A DNA stretch of 38,170 nucleotides, taken from assembly GCA_035546335.1 (NCBI GenBank), contig DATKDP010000033.1, positions 1-38,170 of the forward strand, in the 5' to 3' direction. The stretch is from DATKDP01 sp035546335 (GTDB lineage: Bacteria; Acidobacteriota; Thermoanaerobaculia; Gp7-AA8). The notes below the pieces were generated by a model. The model ran no database searches, was not told where the DNA came from, and was given only the letters and a program-made list of their open reading frames with translations. Below are positions 16,175 through 25,570 of the stretch, piece by piece. Numbering within the stretch: the first letter of the stretch is position 1; each line of letters begins with the position of its first letter. A program made the position numbers and the translations under genes.

Positions 16175-16771
16175 TCACCGCGCGGCCGGGACGGATTCCG
16201 CACTCTCTGTCTCGGCGACCACCGGCACGAGAGCTCGGGGAGCCGCCGGATTGATGACGTAGCGGATGATCGTGACTGGTTCTTCCGGCTGCTCGATGAC
16301 CTGCAGCATGACGTTGTGCTCGGCCTGCTGGAGATCTTCTCCCGGAATGAAGGGGTCCTGCATCACATGGCTGAGCGGGATCTCGATGGTGCGCCACGTC
16401 TGGTTCTTCGGCGGGAGGGGAACGACTGGGTCGAAGGCGCGGAACTGTGCGAGGTAGGTGACGTAATAGTGCCACACCTGCGGAAACGAGTCGGGGGTCG
16501 CGAGGGTGAAGACCTCGGTCTGCGGGCCGTAGCGGCCGCGATAGACAGTCTCGTCACGCCGCGAAAGATCGGGACGATACTCGGCACCCTGGTAAACGGG
16601 AATTGCACCGCTGATCGAGCGAATTCGCTCGATCGGATCGGGGGTCTGGACGGCGTCCTCCGCCGAGTACGCGTCGGAGGCAGATCCCTCCTGTCCTCCC
16701 GTACAGCCGCCGATCGCCAGGGCCAGAGCGAGCCCGGCCGCAATCGCCCCACACCGCATCATCTGCTTCAT
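16175..16771 (-). CDS. Putative lipoprotein of unknown function
   Basis: 198 aa. The signal peptide MKQMMRCGAIAAGLALALAIGGC ends in a lipobox with the lipidated Cys at position 23, so the product should be anchored to a membrane. The mature part contains PVYQGAEYRPDLSRR, a QVWHYYVTYL segment and NQTWRTIEIPLSH; I do not recognise a named domain. It lies between a YbjN-like gene (42-nt gap) and the tandem UspA gene on the same strand. Confidence 0.8.
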   Translation of the reverse strand: MKQMMRCGAIAAGLALALAIGGCTGGQEGSASDAYSAEDAVQTPDPIERIRSISGAIPVYQGAEYRPDLSRRDETVYRGRYGPQTEVFTLATPDSFPQVWHYYVTYLAQFRAFDPVVPLPPKNQTWRTIEIPLSHVMQDPFIPGEDLQQAEHNVMLQVIEQPEEPVTIIRYVINPAAPRALVPVVAETESAESVPAAR

Positions 16772-16813
16772 GTTCTGAAAGGTAGCAAGGGATATGCCGC
16801 GCCTGCACGCACT

Positions 16814-17320
16814 TCAGTGCGTGCCCACACCCAGTTCACGTTCGGGAGCGCCGAAGCGGAGACGCTCGATTGCCGTTTGTCCGCCATACCTGCGAACGAT
16901 CTTCTCGTCGTACTCGTCGGACACGGTCGCGACGTTGTCGAGCGAGGCCATCAGTTGCGACGGCTGAAGCGATCTTCCAAGAAACGAATGGGAGAAGAAG
17001 ATGTCCCTGTTGACCATACTGAACGCGCCGAGAGGAACCTCCGCATTGATCTTCAGCAGCTCCGAGAGAAGCTCGAACGATGGCTCGACGCCTTGAACGC
17101 AGAAGGCGAGGATCTCGATGACCGCATCGTCCGTATCGTACGGCGCGATCGAGATCTCGACGACGGTCGATCCGTACTTCAGATAGAAGTCGCAGTGCTC
17201 GGCATCGTCGAAATGCTCGTCGACGAGCTCGTCGAGGTAGCTGCGCACCTGGCGGTAGACCGCTTCCTGACAAGGCGTGTGAAATACTTTCGATCCAGCC
17301 ACGCTTCCATGATAAAGCAT
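16814..17320 (-). CDS. YbjN-like / secretion-chaperone-fold protein
   Basis: 168 aa. The pattern of helices and strands, with VRSYLDELVDEHF, ADCDF-like YLKYGSTVVEISIAPYD, LLSELLKINAEVPLGAFSMVNRDIFFSHSFLG, suggests the YbjN/CesT-type fold seen in T3SS-chaperone-like proteins. In the family LLxLNaxxxxGaFai is a typical core, here LLKINAEVPLGAFSM. The ATG at 17320 starts the conserved part; the longer open frame to 17503 overlaps the divergent methyltransferase and is rejected. It is the first gene of a probable three-gene operon. Confidence 0.7.
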   Translation of the reverse strand: MLYHGSVAGSKVFHTPCQEAVYRQVRSYLDELVDEHFDDAEHCDFYLKYGSTVVEISIAPYDTDDAVIEILAFCVQGVEPSFELLSELLKINAEVPLGAFSMVNRDIFFSHSFLGRSLQPSQLMASLDNVATVSDEYDEKIVRRYGGQTAIERLRFGAPERELGVGTH

Positions 17321-17396
17321 TTTGAGTCCCGGTTGTGCATGAGCGTCACCGGCCTCGCCCCGATCTCGCTCGCCTGAGCCCGCCTGCGCATCGAAC

Positions 17397-18605
17397 GTGA
17401 ACGACTCTCTCAACGCCGTCTTCTCATCGGAAAACCGTCGTCGGCTCTTTCTCCGCCGCGACCGCGGTCGCAGCATCGCCAATCGCCACCCCTGGGTCTT
17501 CACCGGCGCGATCGAGCGCGAGGAAGGTTCCTCCGATGCCGCGATCGGCGACCTCTTCGAAGCCTCGGGAACGTTGCTCGCCTCCGGATTTCACTCGCGC
17601 CATTCGCAGATCCGCCTCCGGGCGATCACCTTCGGCGAGCAGCTGTCGGCCGATGGGATCCGCGGGGCGATCGCCGACTCGATTCACCGCCGCGCGCCGC
17701 TTCTCGACGAGACGACGAACGCGGCACGTCTCGTCCATTCCGAGGGGGATGGGATCAGCGGATTGATCGTCGATCAGTTTGCGGATGTTGTGGTCGTGCA
17801 GATCGGCTCGGCAGGGCTCGATCGGATTCGCGATCTGGTGATCGAGACGATCGTCGAGCAGTGTCGTCCGCGCTCGATCGTCCTGATGAACGACACGCCG
17901 GCGAGAAAGCTCGAACGGCTTCCGCTCGACGACGTCACCATCGGCGAGGCGGCGGATGAAGTCGAGATCACCGAGCACGGTCTGCGATTCATCGTCGCGC
18001 TGCGCGCTTCACAGAAGACCGGCTTCTTTCTAGATCAGCGCGAGAATCGCCGCATCGCCGCATCGTTCGCCGCAGGACGCCGTGTTCTGAATCTCTTTTC
18101 CTACAGCGGAGCATTCGGCGTCCACGCCGCGGCGGCGGGTGCGGAGTCGGTCGAGGAGGTCGACAGTTCGGGCGCGGCGATCGATCTGGCGCGACGAAAC
18201 CACGCTTTGAACGGTACGGCTTCCAGCGTCACCTTCGAAGTTGCCGATGCGTTCGCTCACGTTCGCTGGCGTCTCGGCGAGTCGCGCAGCTATGGACTCG
18301 TCATCTGTGATCCGCCGGCGTTCGCCAAGTCGCGTGGCGAGGTGGATCGCGCTGCGCGCGGCTACAAGGACATCAATCTCCACGCGCTCAGGCTCGTCGA
18401 GCAGGGAGGCCACATGCTGACCTTCTCCTGCTCGGGACATGTATCGAGCGATCTGTTTCAAAAGATCATCTTCGCCGCTGCGCTCGATGCGCATCGCACC
18501 GTGTCCATCGTGGGACGCCTCGGAGCCGGCGTGGATCACCCCGTCTCGATCTACTGTCCGGAGGGGGAGTACCTCAAGGGACTGTTGCTGCGCGTGGATG
18601 CGTGA
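17397..18605 (+). CDS. RlmI-like class I SAM-dependent rRNA methyltransferase
   Basis: 402 aa. An N-terminal PUA-like domain (RGRSIANRHPWVFTGAIE) is followed by an EEHUD-like linker and a Rossmann methyltransferase domain. It shows the SAM motif LNLFSYSGAFGVHAA (about residue 228), the catalytic DPPAF motif in VICDPPAFAKS (about 304), and FSCSGHVSSDLF, which holds the conserved Cys. E. coli RlmI makes m5C1962 in 23S rRNA; this protein is of normal length. The start codon is GTG. The gene is divergent from the YbjN-like gene across 76 bp. Confidence 0.9.
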   Translation: MNDSLNAVFSSENRRRLFLRRDRGRSIANRHPWVFTGAIEREEGSSDAAIGDLFEASGTLLASGFHSRHSQIRLRAITFGEQLSADGIRGAIADSIHRRAPLLDETTNAARLVHSEGDGISGLIVDQFADVVVVQIGSAGLDRIRDLVIETIVEQCRPRSIVLMNDTPARKLERLPLDDVTIGEAADEVEITEHGLRFIVALRASQKTGFFLDQRENRRIAASFAAGRRVLNLFSYSGAFGVHAAAAGAESVEEVDSSGAAIDLARRNHALNGTASSVTFEVADAFAHVRWRLGESRSYGLVICDPPAFAKSRGEVDRAARGYKDINLHALRLVEQGGHMLTFSCSGHVSSDLFQKIIFAAALDAHRTVSIVGRLGAGVDHPVSIYCPEGEYLKGLLLRVDA

Positions 18606-18691
18606 TTTGGAGATGAGATGAGAAGGCCAACTCCCGTAGTACGTTCCAGGTCTACGCAGACGCACTCGAGGCTCCGTCCCGGGTCATCGGG

Positions 18692-19393
18692 TCAGCCTTC
18701 CGGCCCCACGATCGCCGCGACGAGGGCGTCGATCTCCTCGAGCGACTCGAAGAAGTGATGCGGATTTTCCGCACGAAGCAGATCCGCCGGCGTCCGTCCG
18801 CTGGCGACTGCGATCGTCGTGGCGCTGTGCGGAACGCCGCAGCGGACGTCGAAGATCGAATCGCCGATGATCACGATGTCGTCGCCGGAGAATCGACGGC
18901 CTTCGATTGCCGAGGCGCGCTCGACGGCGATCGGAGCGAGCTCGTCACGCCGCATCGAGTCGCTGCCGAAAGCGCCGAAGGGAAAGTACCGGTTGAGATC
19001 GGGAGGCTCGAGCTTGATGCGCGCGCCGCGCTCGATGTTTCCGGTGAGCAGCCCGAGGGCCACTTCGGGCAGGTCCGCGAGGCGATCGAGCAGAGCGGCG
19101 ACGCCGGGGAGAGCTTCGATGGTCGCAGCCGTCGCGAGCCTTTGGAGCTCGACGAGGTAGCGCTCCCATAAGAGGGGCATCAGACGCTCGATCTCGCCTG
19201 CGTCGATCCCGAGATCGGCGAGAACCATGTGGGTGATCTCCGGGTCGGTCCTGCCGGAGAAGTCGTATCGCTCGAGCCTGCGATCGCGTCCATAGATGGC
19301 GCGCAGAGCCCGGGCGTAGGCCTCGCGCGCCGCACCATGATCGCGGATCAGAGTTCCATCGATATCGAAAAGTACGAGTCGTCGTCGTGGCAT
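18692..19393 (-). CDS. HAD-family hydrolase (phosphoglycolate phosphatase-like)
   Basis: 233 aa. Motif I is LFDIDGTLIRD, with the Asp nucleophile and general acid; motif II is LGLLTGN; and motif IV is VIIGDSIFDVRCG. The cap region (residues 20-90) is helical, as in subclass-I PGP/beta-PGM-like enzymes. The substrate cannot be told from sequence. It starts only 19 bp from the divergent MFS gene. Confidence 0.88.
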   Translation of the reverse strand: MPRRRLVLFDIDGTLIRDHGAAREAYARALRAIYGRDRRLERYDFSGRTDPEITHMVLADLGIDAGEIERLMPLLWERYLVELQRLATAATIEALPGVAALLDRLADLPEVALGLLTGNIERGARIKLEPPDLNRYFPFGAFGSDSMRRDELAPIAVERASAIEGRRFSGDDIVIIGDSIFDVRCGVPHSATTIAVASGRTPADLLRAENPHHFFESLEEIDALVAAIVGPEG

Positions 19394-19412
19394 ACGTTAC
19401 ACTTTCGCGCGC

Positions 19413-20645
19413 ATGAAGAAGTCGCCCCTCCTCGTGCTTTTTCTCACCGTCTTCATCGACCTCCTCGGCTTCGGGATCGTGATCCCCTTTCTTCCGTATT
19501 ACGCCCGGGAGTACGGGGCGACCGGCAAGCTCGCAGGATTCGTCGTCGGAGTCTACTCGCTCATGCAGTTTTTCTTCGCGCCCATCTGGGGGCGACTCTC
19601 CGATCGCGTCGGGCGCCGTCCGATTCTCATCGTTTCCCTCACCGGCAGCATGCTCGGCTACACCATTTTCGCCTTCGCAAACTCGCTGACGTCTCTGCTG
19701 GTCGCGCGGATCATCGCCGGAATCGCGGCCGCGAACATCGGCACTGCCCAGGCCTACATCGCCGACGTCACCACGCCACAGAACCGCGCCAGGGGAATGG
19801 GAATCATCGGAGCAGCCTTCGGGCTCGGCTTCATTCTCGGTCCGCCACTCGGCGGGATTCTCTCCTCCCTCGCTGTCAGCCATGGCCATCACGGCAATCT
19901 CTATCCCGGAGCATTCGCCGCGCTGCTCTCCCTGACGGCAGTCACGGTCGCGCTCGTTGCGCTTCCGGAGTCGAGGCCGGAATCGCTGCGAGGGAAGGGG
20001 AGCCGGCGCCCGCCGCAATTCGATCCGCGAATCTGGCGCTTCGTCTTCCAGCGAGGGACGCTCACCCTCATCCTCGGTACGCTCTTTCTGATCGTCCTCG
20101 CGTTCGCGGGAATGGAGACGTCGGTGACGCTGGTCGGGCGCGATCGCTTCGGCTTTCAACAGATGGATTTCGCCTGGCTGTTTCTCTTCATGGGCGTGAT
20201 CGTCGCCGGAATCCAGGGCGGTGCGATCGGACGGATCGTTCGCGCCGTGGGAGAGCGGAACGCGATCGTCGCCGGGGCGTTCTCGCTTGCCGTCGGCTTT
20301 CTGCTCGTTCCCTCGATCGTCGATGCGCGATTTCTCTATCTCGCCGCCCTCTTCATCGCCCTCGGGCAGGCAGTCTGCTATCCCTCGCTGATGTCTCTGG
20401 TGACGAAGGTGACCCCAAGTGAAGAGCACGGAAGCATGCTGGGGATCTCGTCGTCGATCGGATCGCTCTCGCGGATTCTGGGCCCCATTCTCGGCGGTGC
20501 TCTCTACGACGCGGGGGGAACCTCCGGCGCCTTCTACACGAGCGCAGGCATCATCCTCGGGGCGTTTCTCCTTGCGTTGGCCTTGAGGCGGCGGCCGATC
20601 GAGACCGGCATGGGAAGCGCTGAGCTGACCGAATCGCGACCGTGA
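19413..20645 (+). CDS. MFS exporter, TetA/DHA1-like
   Basis: 410 aa with about 12 hydrophobic segments. The first helix FLTVFIDLLGFGIVIPFLP is typical of TetA-like exporters. The loop 2-3 motif GRLSDRVGRRP (motif A) and the FGLGFILGPPLGG motif (motif C, antiporter signature) are intact, and the central loop is at about 190-215. It is probably a drug or metabolite proton antiporter; the substrate is unknown. The spacing of 19 bp to the divergent HAD gene leaves almost no 5' UTR, suggesting a leaderless or very short leader transcript. Confidence 0.92.
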   Translation: MKKSPLLVLFLTVFIDLLGFGIVIPFLPYYAREYGATGKLAGFVVGVYSLMQFFFAPIWGRLSDRVGRRPILIVSLTGSMLGYTIFAFANSLTSLLVARIIAGIAAANIGTAQAYIADVTTPQNRARGMGIIGAAFGLGFILGPPLGGILSSLAVSHGHHGNLYPGAFAALLSLTAVTVALVALPESRPESLRGKGSRRPPQFDPRIWRFVFQRGTLTLILGTLFLIVLAFAGMETSVTLVGRDRFGFQQMDFAWLFLFMGVIVAGIQGGAIGRIVRAVGERNAIVAGAFSLAVGFLLVPSIVDARFLYLAALFIALGQAVCYPSLMSLVTKVTPSEEHGSMLGISSSIGSLSRILGPILGGALYDAGGTSGAFYTSAGIILGAFLLALALRRRPIETGMGSAELTESRP

Positions 20646-20833
20646 GATGCCGAGCGCCCGGCCGAACTTGTCACGGATGCGGTCCTCGGCCGTCGCAAGT
20701 CCGTGCGAGTCTGGAGCCGCATCCGCGACAAAGTTCGCCCACAGCGTAGGATTCTCTAGCACGAGGAACGCCTACGGAGTCTCGGGTCAGGTGCTCGTCG
20801 GGTTGATCTGGTTCACGGTCGGGGCTCGACGAT

Positions 20834-21346
20834 CTACAGAACGATCGTGTAGCCGAGCGTCGTCAGGTCGGGCATGCGGTCGAGGTAGACGTGTCCGTCG
20901 GTGTGATCGATCTCATGCTGAAAGATGCGGGCGGGAAATCCCGAGACCTCCAGCTCGATGTCTTTTCCGGTTCCATCCACTCCGCGGACGGCGATCTTCT
21001 TGTAGCGCGGCACCTGGCCGCCGAGAAACGGGACGCTGAGACAGCCTTCCCACTCGGTAATCCGCGAATCACCGATCGGTTCATACGTCGCGTTGAAGAC
21101 CGCTCCTCGCTTCAGCTCGGGAATGCCGCGGCGTTTGGCTACGTGCTCGTCGACGGCAAAAACGAAGATCCGTAGCGCGAGATGCACCTGCGGTCCGGCG
21201 AGCCCGACTCCTTCATAGGCGTACATCGTCTCGACCATGTCTTCGACGAGCTGGTTGAATCTGCCCGCCCGGATGTCGGCGCGGTCGACCTCGGCCGCTT
21301 TCTGACGGAGCACCGGATGGCCGAGCCGCGATACCTTCAGAATCAT
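20834..21346 (-). CDS. def: Peptide deformylase
   Basis: 170 aa; removes the formyl group from nascent proteins. All three metal-site motifs are present: GVGLAGPQ (about 46-53), EGCLSVP (Cys ligand, about 99-105) and HEIDHTDG (HExxH, about 142-149). The usual third position of GxGLAAPQ is Ala and here is Gly, which also occurs in type-2-like enzymes. The Shine-Dalgarno GGAGGAG upstream fixes the ATG at 21346; the open frame to 21844 is a run-in through the desulfurase gene. It is the last gene of a minus-strand run beginning with the nuo genes. Confidence 0.95.
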   Translation of the reverse strand: MILKVSRLGHPVLRQKAAEVDRADIRAGRFNQLVEDMVETMYAYEGVGLAGPQVHLALRIFVFAVDEHVAKRRGIPELKRGAVFNATYEPIGDSRITEWEGCLSVPFLGGQVPRYKKIAVRGVDGTGKDIELEVSGFPARIFQHEIDHTDGHVYLDRMPDLTTLGYTIVL

Positions 21347-21378
21347 CGAATCTCCTCCACGCCGAGACGCGCGCGTCT

Positions 21379-22578
21379 TCACCCCGCCTGCGACGCCGCT
21401 CTCCCCGAGCGGGTTGAACCCCCGCCCTCCTCGGGGCGCGGTGCAACTGCTGCGCCTTTGCGAAGGTGGCTCACGCTCTCCTCGACGAGCGCCGCGGCGA
21501 GCTCGATTTCTTCGGCCGTGGTGTTGCGAGAGAGTGAGAAGCGCACGGTGCCGAGCGCCTGATCGATCGGCTTCCCCATCGCCTTCATCACGCTGCTCGG
21601 CTCCACCGCGCCCGAATGGCATGCCGCGCCTGCGGAAATGCAGACCCCTTTCGCATCGAGCTCCGCGACGATCGAGTCGGCGAACAGACCGTGAAACGAG
21701 AGACTCGCCGTGTTCGGAAGCCGGGGCTCCGCCCCGTTTCGCGAGGTAGCGGAAATCGCCAGAATCCGCGCTTCCAATGCGTCGCGCAGGAGCCTGACGT
21801 TCGCCTGCAGCTCCAGCCGTTGCTGCGCGATCCTGCTCGCGCAACCGAGTCCTGCGATGAGCGGAACAGCTTCGGTTCCGCTGCGAAGGCCGTTCTCCTG
21901 TCCACCTCCGCGCCAGATGGGAGAGAGGGTGACACCTTCGCGGACGTAGAGAGCGCCGATGCCCTTCGGGGCATGGAGCTTGTGTCCCGAGATCGACAGG
22001 AGATCGGCGCCCAGGGCTCCGGCATCGGTCTCGATCTTTCCTGCGGCCTGTACGGCGTCGACGAGCAGAAGCGCGCCTGCGGCCGCCGCGATCCGGGCGG
22101 CATCCTCGACGGGATGAATGACGCCCGTTTCGTTCTGGGCGAGCATGAGCGTGACCAGAAGCGTCGACGAGTCGACTTCGCGGCGCAACGCTTCGAGGTC
22201 GAGGCGACCGTCGCCATCGACACCCACCGTCGCCAGCTCGATCTCGCCGCGTCTCGAGAGCTCGCCGAGAAGTGCCAGAACGGAGGGATGCTCGACCGCG
22301 CTGGTGACGATCTTCCGGCGCTCCGGCCGCTGACCGAGCGTTCCGAGGATCGCGATCGCATTCGACTCGGTTCCGCAGCTGGTGAAGACGATCTCTTGCG
22401 GGCGGGCGCGCAGGAGAGAGGCGACTTCGGCGCGCGCCTGTTCGATGCCATCGTGGGCGCGGCGCCCGAGGGCGTGAGCCGAGTGCGGATTGCCGTAATG
22501 GTCGCGATACCAGGGCGCCATCGCTTCGATGACTTCATCGGCGACGCGCGTCGTTGCGTTGTTGTCGAGATAGATCAT
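21379..22578 (-). CDS. Cysteine desulfurase (NifS/IscS class V aminotransferase)
   Basis: 399 aa. Pyridoxal-phosphate enzyme delivering sulfur for Fe-S clusters or tRNA thiolation. It has the N-terminal IYLDNNATT, the cofactor segment FTSCGTESNAIA, the PLP lysine in SISGHKLHAPKG, the GGGQENGLRSGTE segment, and the active Cys in SAGAACHSGAVEPS. The loop around the Cys is of NifS type. The C-terminal tail (RKGAAVAPRPEEGG...) is not conserved. No iscU or other scaffold lies adjacent, so it may serve the nearby complex I Fe-S proteins or tRNA modification. Confidence 0.94.
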   Translation of the reverse strand: MIYLDNNATTRVADEVIEAMAPWYRDHYGNPHSAHALGRRAHDGIEQARAEVASLLRARPQEIVFTSCGTESNAIAILGTLGQRPERRKIVTSAVEHPSVLALLGELSRRGEIELATVGVDGDGRLDLEALRREVDSSTLLVTLMLAQNETGVIHPVEDAARIAAAAGALLLVDAVQAAGKIETDAGALGADLLSISGHKLHAPKGIGALYVREGVTLSPIWRGGGQENGLRSGTEAVPLIAGLGCASRIAQQRLELQANVRLLRDALEARILAISATSRNGAEPRLPNTASLSFHGLFADSIVAELDAKGVCISAGAACHSGAVEPSSVMKAMGKPIDQALGTVRFSLSRNTTAEEIELAAALVEESVSHLRKGAAVAPRPEEGGGSTRSGRAASQAG

Positions 22579-22595
22579 GACGCGTCACCCCGGCG

Positions 22596-23057
22596 TCAGT
22601 CCATATCCAGCAGAAACTGTTCGGGGTCGAGCATCGCGTTGTACTCGTTCTGGATGTCGGTCTTGTGCTTCCACTCCATCTCGGCGAGCTCGAGGAAGAG
22701 GCTTCCGAGCTCGGTATCGGGGACCCGCTCGGCGAGGAAGCGGTAGTTGCTCTCGGAATCGCGCTCGTGCTCGAGCGCGAGCTTGAGGACGCGGTGAAGA
22801 TCGTATTCGTGCGCATCGAGCGGGATGTCGACCCTGGGGACCTCGGGGTCGGGGGGCTGCCGGCCGATGACCTCGCGGTAGCGGCGCTCGAGGCGGGCGC
22901 GGTGGACGAGCTGGAGCTCCGCGAGATCGAGCAGCTTCTTTTTCGCTTCGGCTACCTCGACGCGCTCGGAGAGTCGCTGATAGAACTCGTGGGTTGTGAT
23001 CTCGTCCTGGATTGCTTTCCGCAGGACTTCTTCGGGGTTGGTGTCGAGCGGTTTCAT
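22596..23057 (-). CDS. Ferritin-like/rubrerythrin-type diiron protein
   Basis: 153 aa, fully helical, with paired ExxH-type signatures: EITTHEFY (about 19-26), ELQLVHRARLE (about 47-57), EHERDSESNYRFL (about 96-108) and EMEWKHKTD (about 127-135). These are typical carboxylate-bridged diiron ligands of the erythrin/ferritin superfamily. No C-terminal rubredoxin domain is present. Function may be peroxide or iron handling; the exact class is not settled. It lies 17 bp before the desulfurase and 109 nt after nuoI. Confidence 0.8.
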   Translation of the reverse strand: MKPLDTNPEEVLRKAIQDEITTHEFYQRLSERVEVAEAKKKLLDLAELQLVHRARLERRYREVIGRQPPDPEVPRVDIPLDAHEYDLHRVLKLALEHERDSESNYRFLAERVPDTELGSLFLELAEMEWKHKTDIQNEYNAMLDPEQFLLDMD

Positions 23058-23166
23058 TCGAGACTACAACGCTGCGTGGCGGCGTCGATTCCAGATCGAA
23101 TCATAGCCCGAGGAGCGATCGAGGAACAGTCGGGAATGAGGATCATCCGGGACACGTGTCGGAGAA

Positions 23167-23790
23167 TCACTTTCCCCGATAGAGGTCAGGATTCGGTGGC
23201 GTGTCGTCGTCGAAGGGTGCTTCGCGGATCGGTTGCCCGAGCCCCGTGCCACCCGCGGTCCCTTCTTTCCGGATACCGCCATAGTAAGGGCGCCACCCCA
23301 TCGGCGGGCGGGGAAAATCGGGTGGGACGACTAGATCGCGCAGCCCGACGACCGACTTCGCCCTGCTGTCGATTGCCATTTCGTAGTCCCGCGTCATGTA
23401 GATCGCATCTTCGGGGCACGCATCGACACAATAGCCGCAGAAAACGCAGCGGAGCAGGTCGATCTCGTAACGTGTCGGAAACTTCTCCCGTGTTCGCTCG
23501 TCCTCACCCGCTTCGATGGTGATGCACTCGGCGGGGCATGCAGTCGAGCACATGTAGCAGGCGACACAGCGCGTGGAGCCGTCCTCGCGCGTCGTGAGAA
23601 TGTGGCGTCCGCGAAATCTCTCCGAATAGATGCGCTTGATCTCCGGATAGGAAATGATCGGAAGTCTGCTGAGATTGATGAGGTTCCGGGCGAAGTGGCG
23701 CAGCGTGACCGCCATTCCTGCCAGAATCTGCGGCAGATAGAGCCGGTCGGCGAAGGTCATCTTCTGCGGTTCGATTTTGATCACGCCCAT
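23167..23790 (-). CDS. nuoI: NADH-quinone oxidoreductase subunit I
   Basis: 207 aa; the 2x[4Fe-4S] subunit of the complex I peripheral arm. It has the two clusters CVACYMCSTACPAEC and CVFCGYCVDACPEDA with complete cysteine sets, separated by about 40 residues, and the amphipathic N-terminal ITLRHF-like segment (AVTLRHFARNL). The ATG at 23790 starts MGVIKIEPQ, 4 bp after the nuoCD stop. The C-terminal tail is longer than the E. coli protein (180 aa) and rich in Gly/Pro. Confidence 0.95.
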   Translation of the reverse strand: MGVIKIEPQKMTFADRLYLPQILAGMAVTLRHFARNLINLSRLPIISYPEIKRIYSERFRGRHILTTREDGSTRCVACYMCSTACPAECITIEAGEDERTREKFPTRYEIDLLRCVFCGYCVDACPEDAIYMTRDYEMAIDSRAKSVVGLRDLVVPPDFPRPPMGWRPYYGGIRKEGTAGGTGLGQPIREAPFDDDTPPNPDLYRGK

Positions 23791-23794
23791 GGCA

Positions 23795-25570
23795 CTAGTG
23801 ATCCAGCTCTCCGGCGATGATGTTGAGCGAGCCGAGGGTCGCCACGGCATCGGCGATGGTCTGGCCGGTGATCATTTTCGTGTACGCCTGATAGATCGCG
23901 AAGCAGGGAGGTCGGACGCGGACGCGGTAAGGGTTCTTCGTCCCATCGGAGACTACGTGGAAGCCGAGCTCCCCGTTGCCTCCCTCGACCTGGAAATAGG
24001 TTTCGCCCACGGGCGGCTGAATCCCGTGCATGATCAGCTTGAAGTGATAGATCAGCGATTCCATTTCGTTGTAGACGTTCTCCTTGGGCGGCAGGGCGAC
24101 GTAGGGATCATCGACGATGACCGGCCCGGGTGGCAGGCCGCGATCGATCGCCTGCTGGACGATGCGGAGTGACTGCCGCATCTCCTCCATCCGGACCAGA
24201 TAGCGCGCGTAGGTATCGCCTCGATCCGAGATCGGAATGTCGAAGTCGTAGGTATCGTATCCGAGATAGGGGGACGCTTTTCGCACGTCGTACGGAATAC
24301 CGCAGGCTCGCAGGCATGGACCGGTGAAGCCGAAGTTGATCGCCTCCTCCGCGCTGATCTGTCCGATTCCCTCGGTGCGATCGCGGAAGATCCGGTTGCG
24401 GCGGACCAGCTTGTCGACGTCGTCGATGTACTTCGGGATGGAGTCGACCAGGCGCTGGGCCATTCTGAGGAAGTCGTCCGGCGCATCGACTGCAAGCCCT
24501 CCGATCCGCGTGTAGGTCGGAAGCAGGCGCGCTCCGCAGCACGCTTCCACGAGCCCGTAGATCTCTTCGCGCGGTTGAAAGAGATACCAGAAGTTCGTCA
24601 GCGCTCCCATGTCGACGAGATTCGTTCCGATGCAGACGAGATGATCGGCCACGCGCATGAGCTCGGACAACACGAGACGGATGTGCTGGGCGCGCGGCGG
24701 CGCTTCGATTCCGAGCAGTTTTTCGACCGTCATGCAGTAGCCGACGTTGTTGATGATCGCCGACATGTAGTTGAGGCGGTCGGTGAAGGGGATCACCTGC
24801 TGCCAGGTATGGGTCTCCGACATCTTCTCGAAGCAGCGATGGAGATAGCCGATCTCGGTGCCGGCACCGACGATCTTCTCTCCGTCGAGTGTGACGACGA
24901 TGCGAAGCGTTCCATGGGTCGCAGGATGCGATGGCCCGAGGTTGAGAGTCACCTGTTCGAATTCGCCATGTTCGTCGTCGGTCTCGACTTCAGGGACGAT
25001 CCGGGCGATGTCCTTCTCGGTGAGAAGCCACCGCTGGGCCGGATCGTAATCCTTCCGCAGTGCATGGCCCCGGAAGGCCTCGTGCGTGAGGATTCTTCGC
25101 AGATTGGGATGGCCTTCGAAACGGATCCCGAACAGGTCGTAGACTTCCCGCTCGAACCAGTCGAAGCCTTTGAAGAGGGGCCAGGAGGAGGGAAGGGATC
25201 GATCGTCATCAGTGCGCACTTTCAGCCGCACACGCTCGTTGTTCTTCAGCGAGTAGAGGTGGTAGACGACCTCGAAGCGTCCTTCGGCTCGTCCCGGATA
25301 ATCGACCGCGAACAGATCGAGCGGCATCGTGAAACGAAGATCAGAATCGTCATGCAGGGCCCGCAGGACGTCGACGATCCTGTCGCGCTCGACGATGAAG
25401 GACGGCATGTCCTCGCCCGGCTCGGCGACGACGTACGGCGCGGCGATCCTCGCTCCGATCTGCTCCCCTCGCCGCTCGATCGCCTCCAGGCCCGACGGCA
25501 CGTAGGGGAGCCGGTTGGTCGGCGCGGGGCCGGTGTAGGGAATCGCGCTTGCGCGGGTGAGCGTGCTCAT
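23795..25570 (-). CDS. nuoCD: Fused NuoC-NuoD subunit of complex I
   Basis: 591 aa. Residues about 1-190 are the NuoC (30 kDa) part, with VVYHLYSLKNNERVRLKV and the signature FDWFEREVYDLFGIRFEGHPNLRRIL. From about 205 on it is NuoD (49 kDa), with LNLGPSHPATHGTLR, GYLHRCFEKMSE, RADHLV-like VADHLVCIGTN, FGFTGPCLRACG and GELGFHVVSDG. The fusion is as in E. coli and some other lineages. The upstream open frame to 26275 lies within nuoB and is not used; the ATG at 25570 overlaps the nuoB stop (ATGA). Confidence 0.96.
   Translation of the reverse strand: MSTLTRASAIPYTGPAPTNRLPYVPSGLEAIERRGEQIGARIAAPYVVAEPGEDMPSFIVERDRIVDVLRALHDDSDLRFTMPLDLFAVDYPGRAEGRFEVVYHLYSLKNNERVRLKVRTDDDRSLPSSWPLFKGFDWFEREVYDLFGIRFEGHPNLRRILTHEAFRGHALRKDYDPAQRWLLTEKDIARIVPEVETDDEHGEFEQVTLNLGPSHPATHGTLRIVVTLDGEKIVGAGTEIGYLHRCFEKMSETHTWQQVIPFTDRLNYMSAIINNVGYCMTVEKLLGIEAPPRAQHIRLVLSELMRVADHLVCIGTNLVDMGALTNFWYLFQPREEIYGLVEACCGARLLPTYTRIGGLAVDAPDDFLRMAQRLVDSIPKYIDDVDKLVRRNRIFRDRTEGIGQISAEEAINFGFTGPCLRACGIPYDVRKASPYLGYDTYDFDIPISDRGDTYARYLVRMEEMRQSLRIVQQAIDRGLPPGPVIVDDPYVALPPKENVYNEMESLIYHFKLIMHGIQPPVGETYFQVEGGNGELGFHVVSDGTKNPYRVRVRPPCFAIYQAYTKMITGQTIADAVATLGSLNIIAGELDH

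Noticed and set aside
18945..20762. 605-codon minus-strand open frame
   Set aside because: Antisense to the MFS gene and overlapping the HAD gene in another frame; sequence is charged and repetitive.
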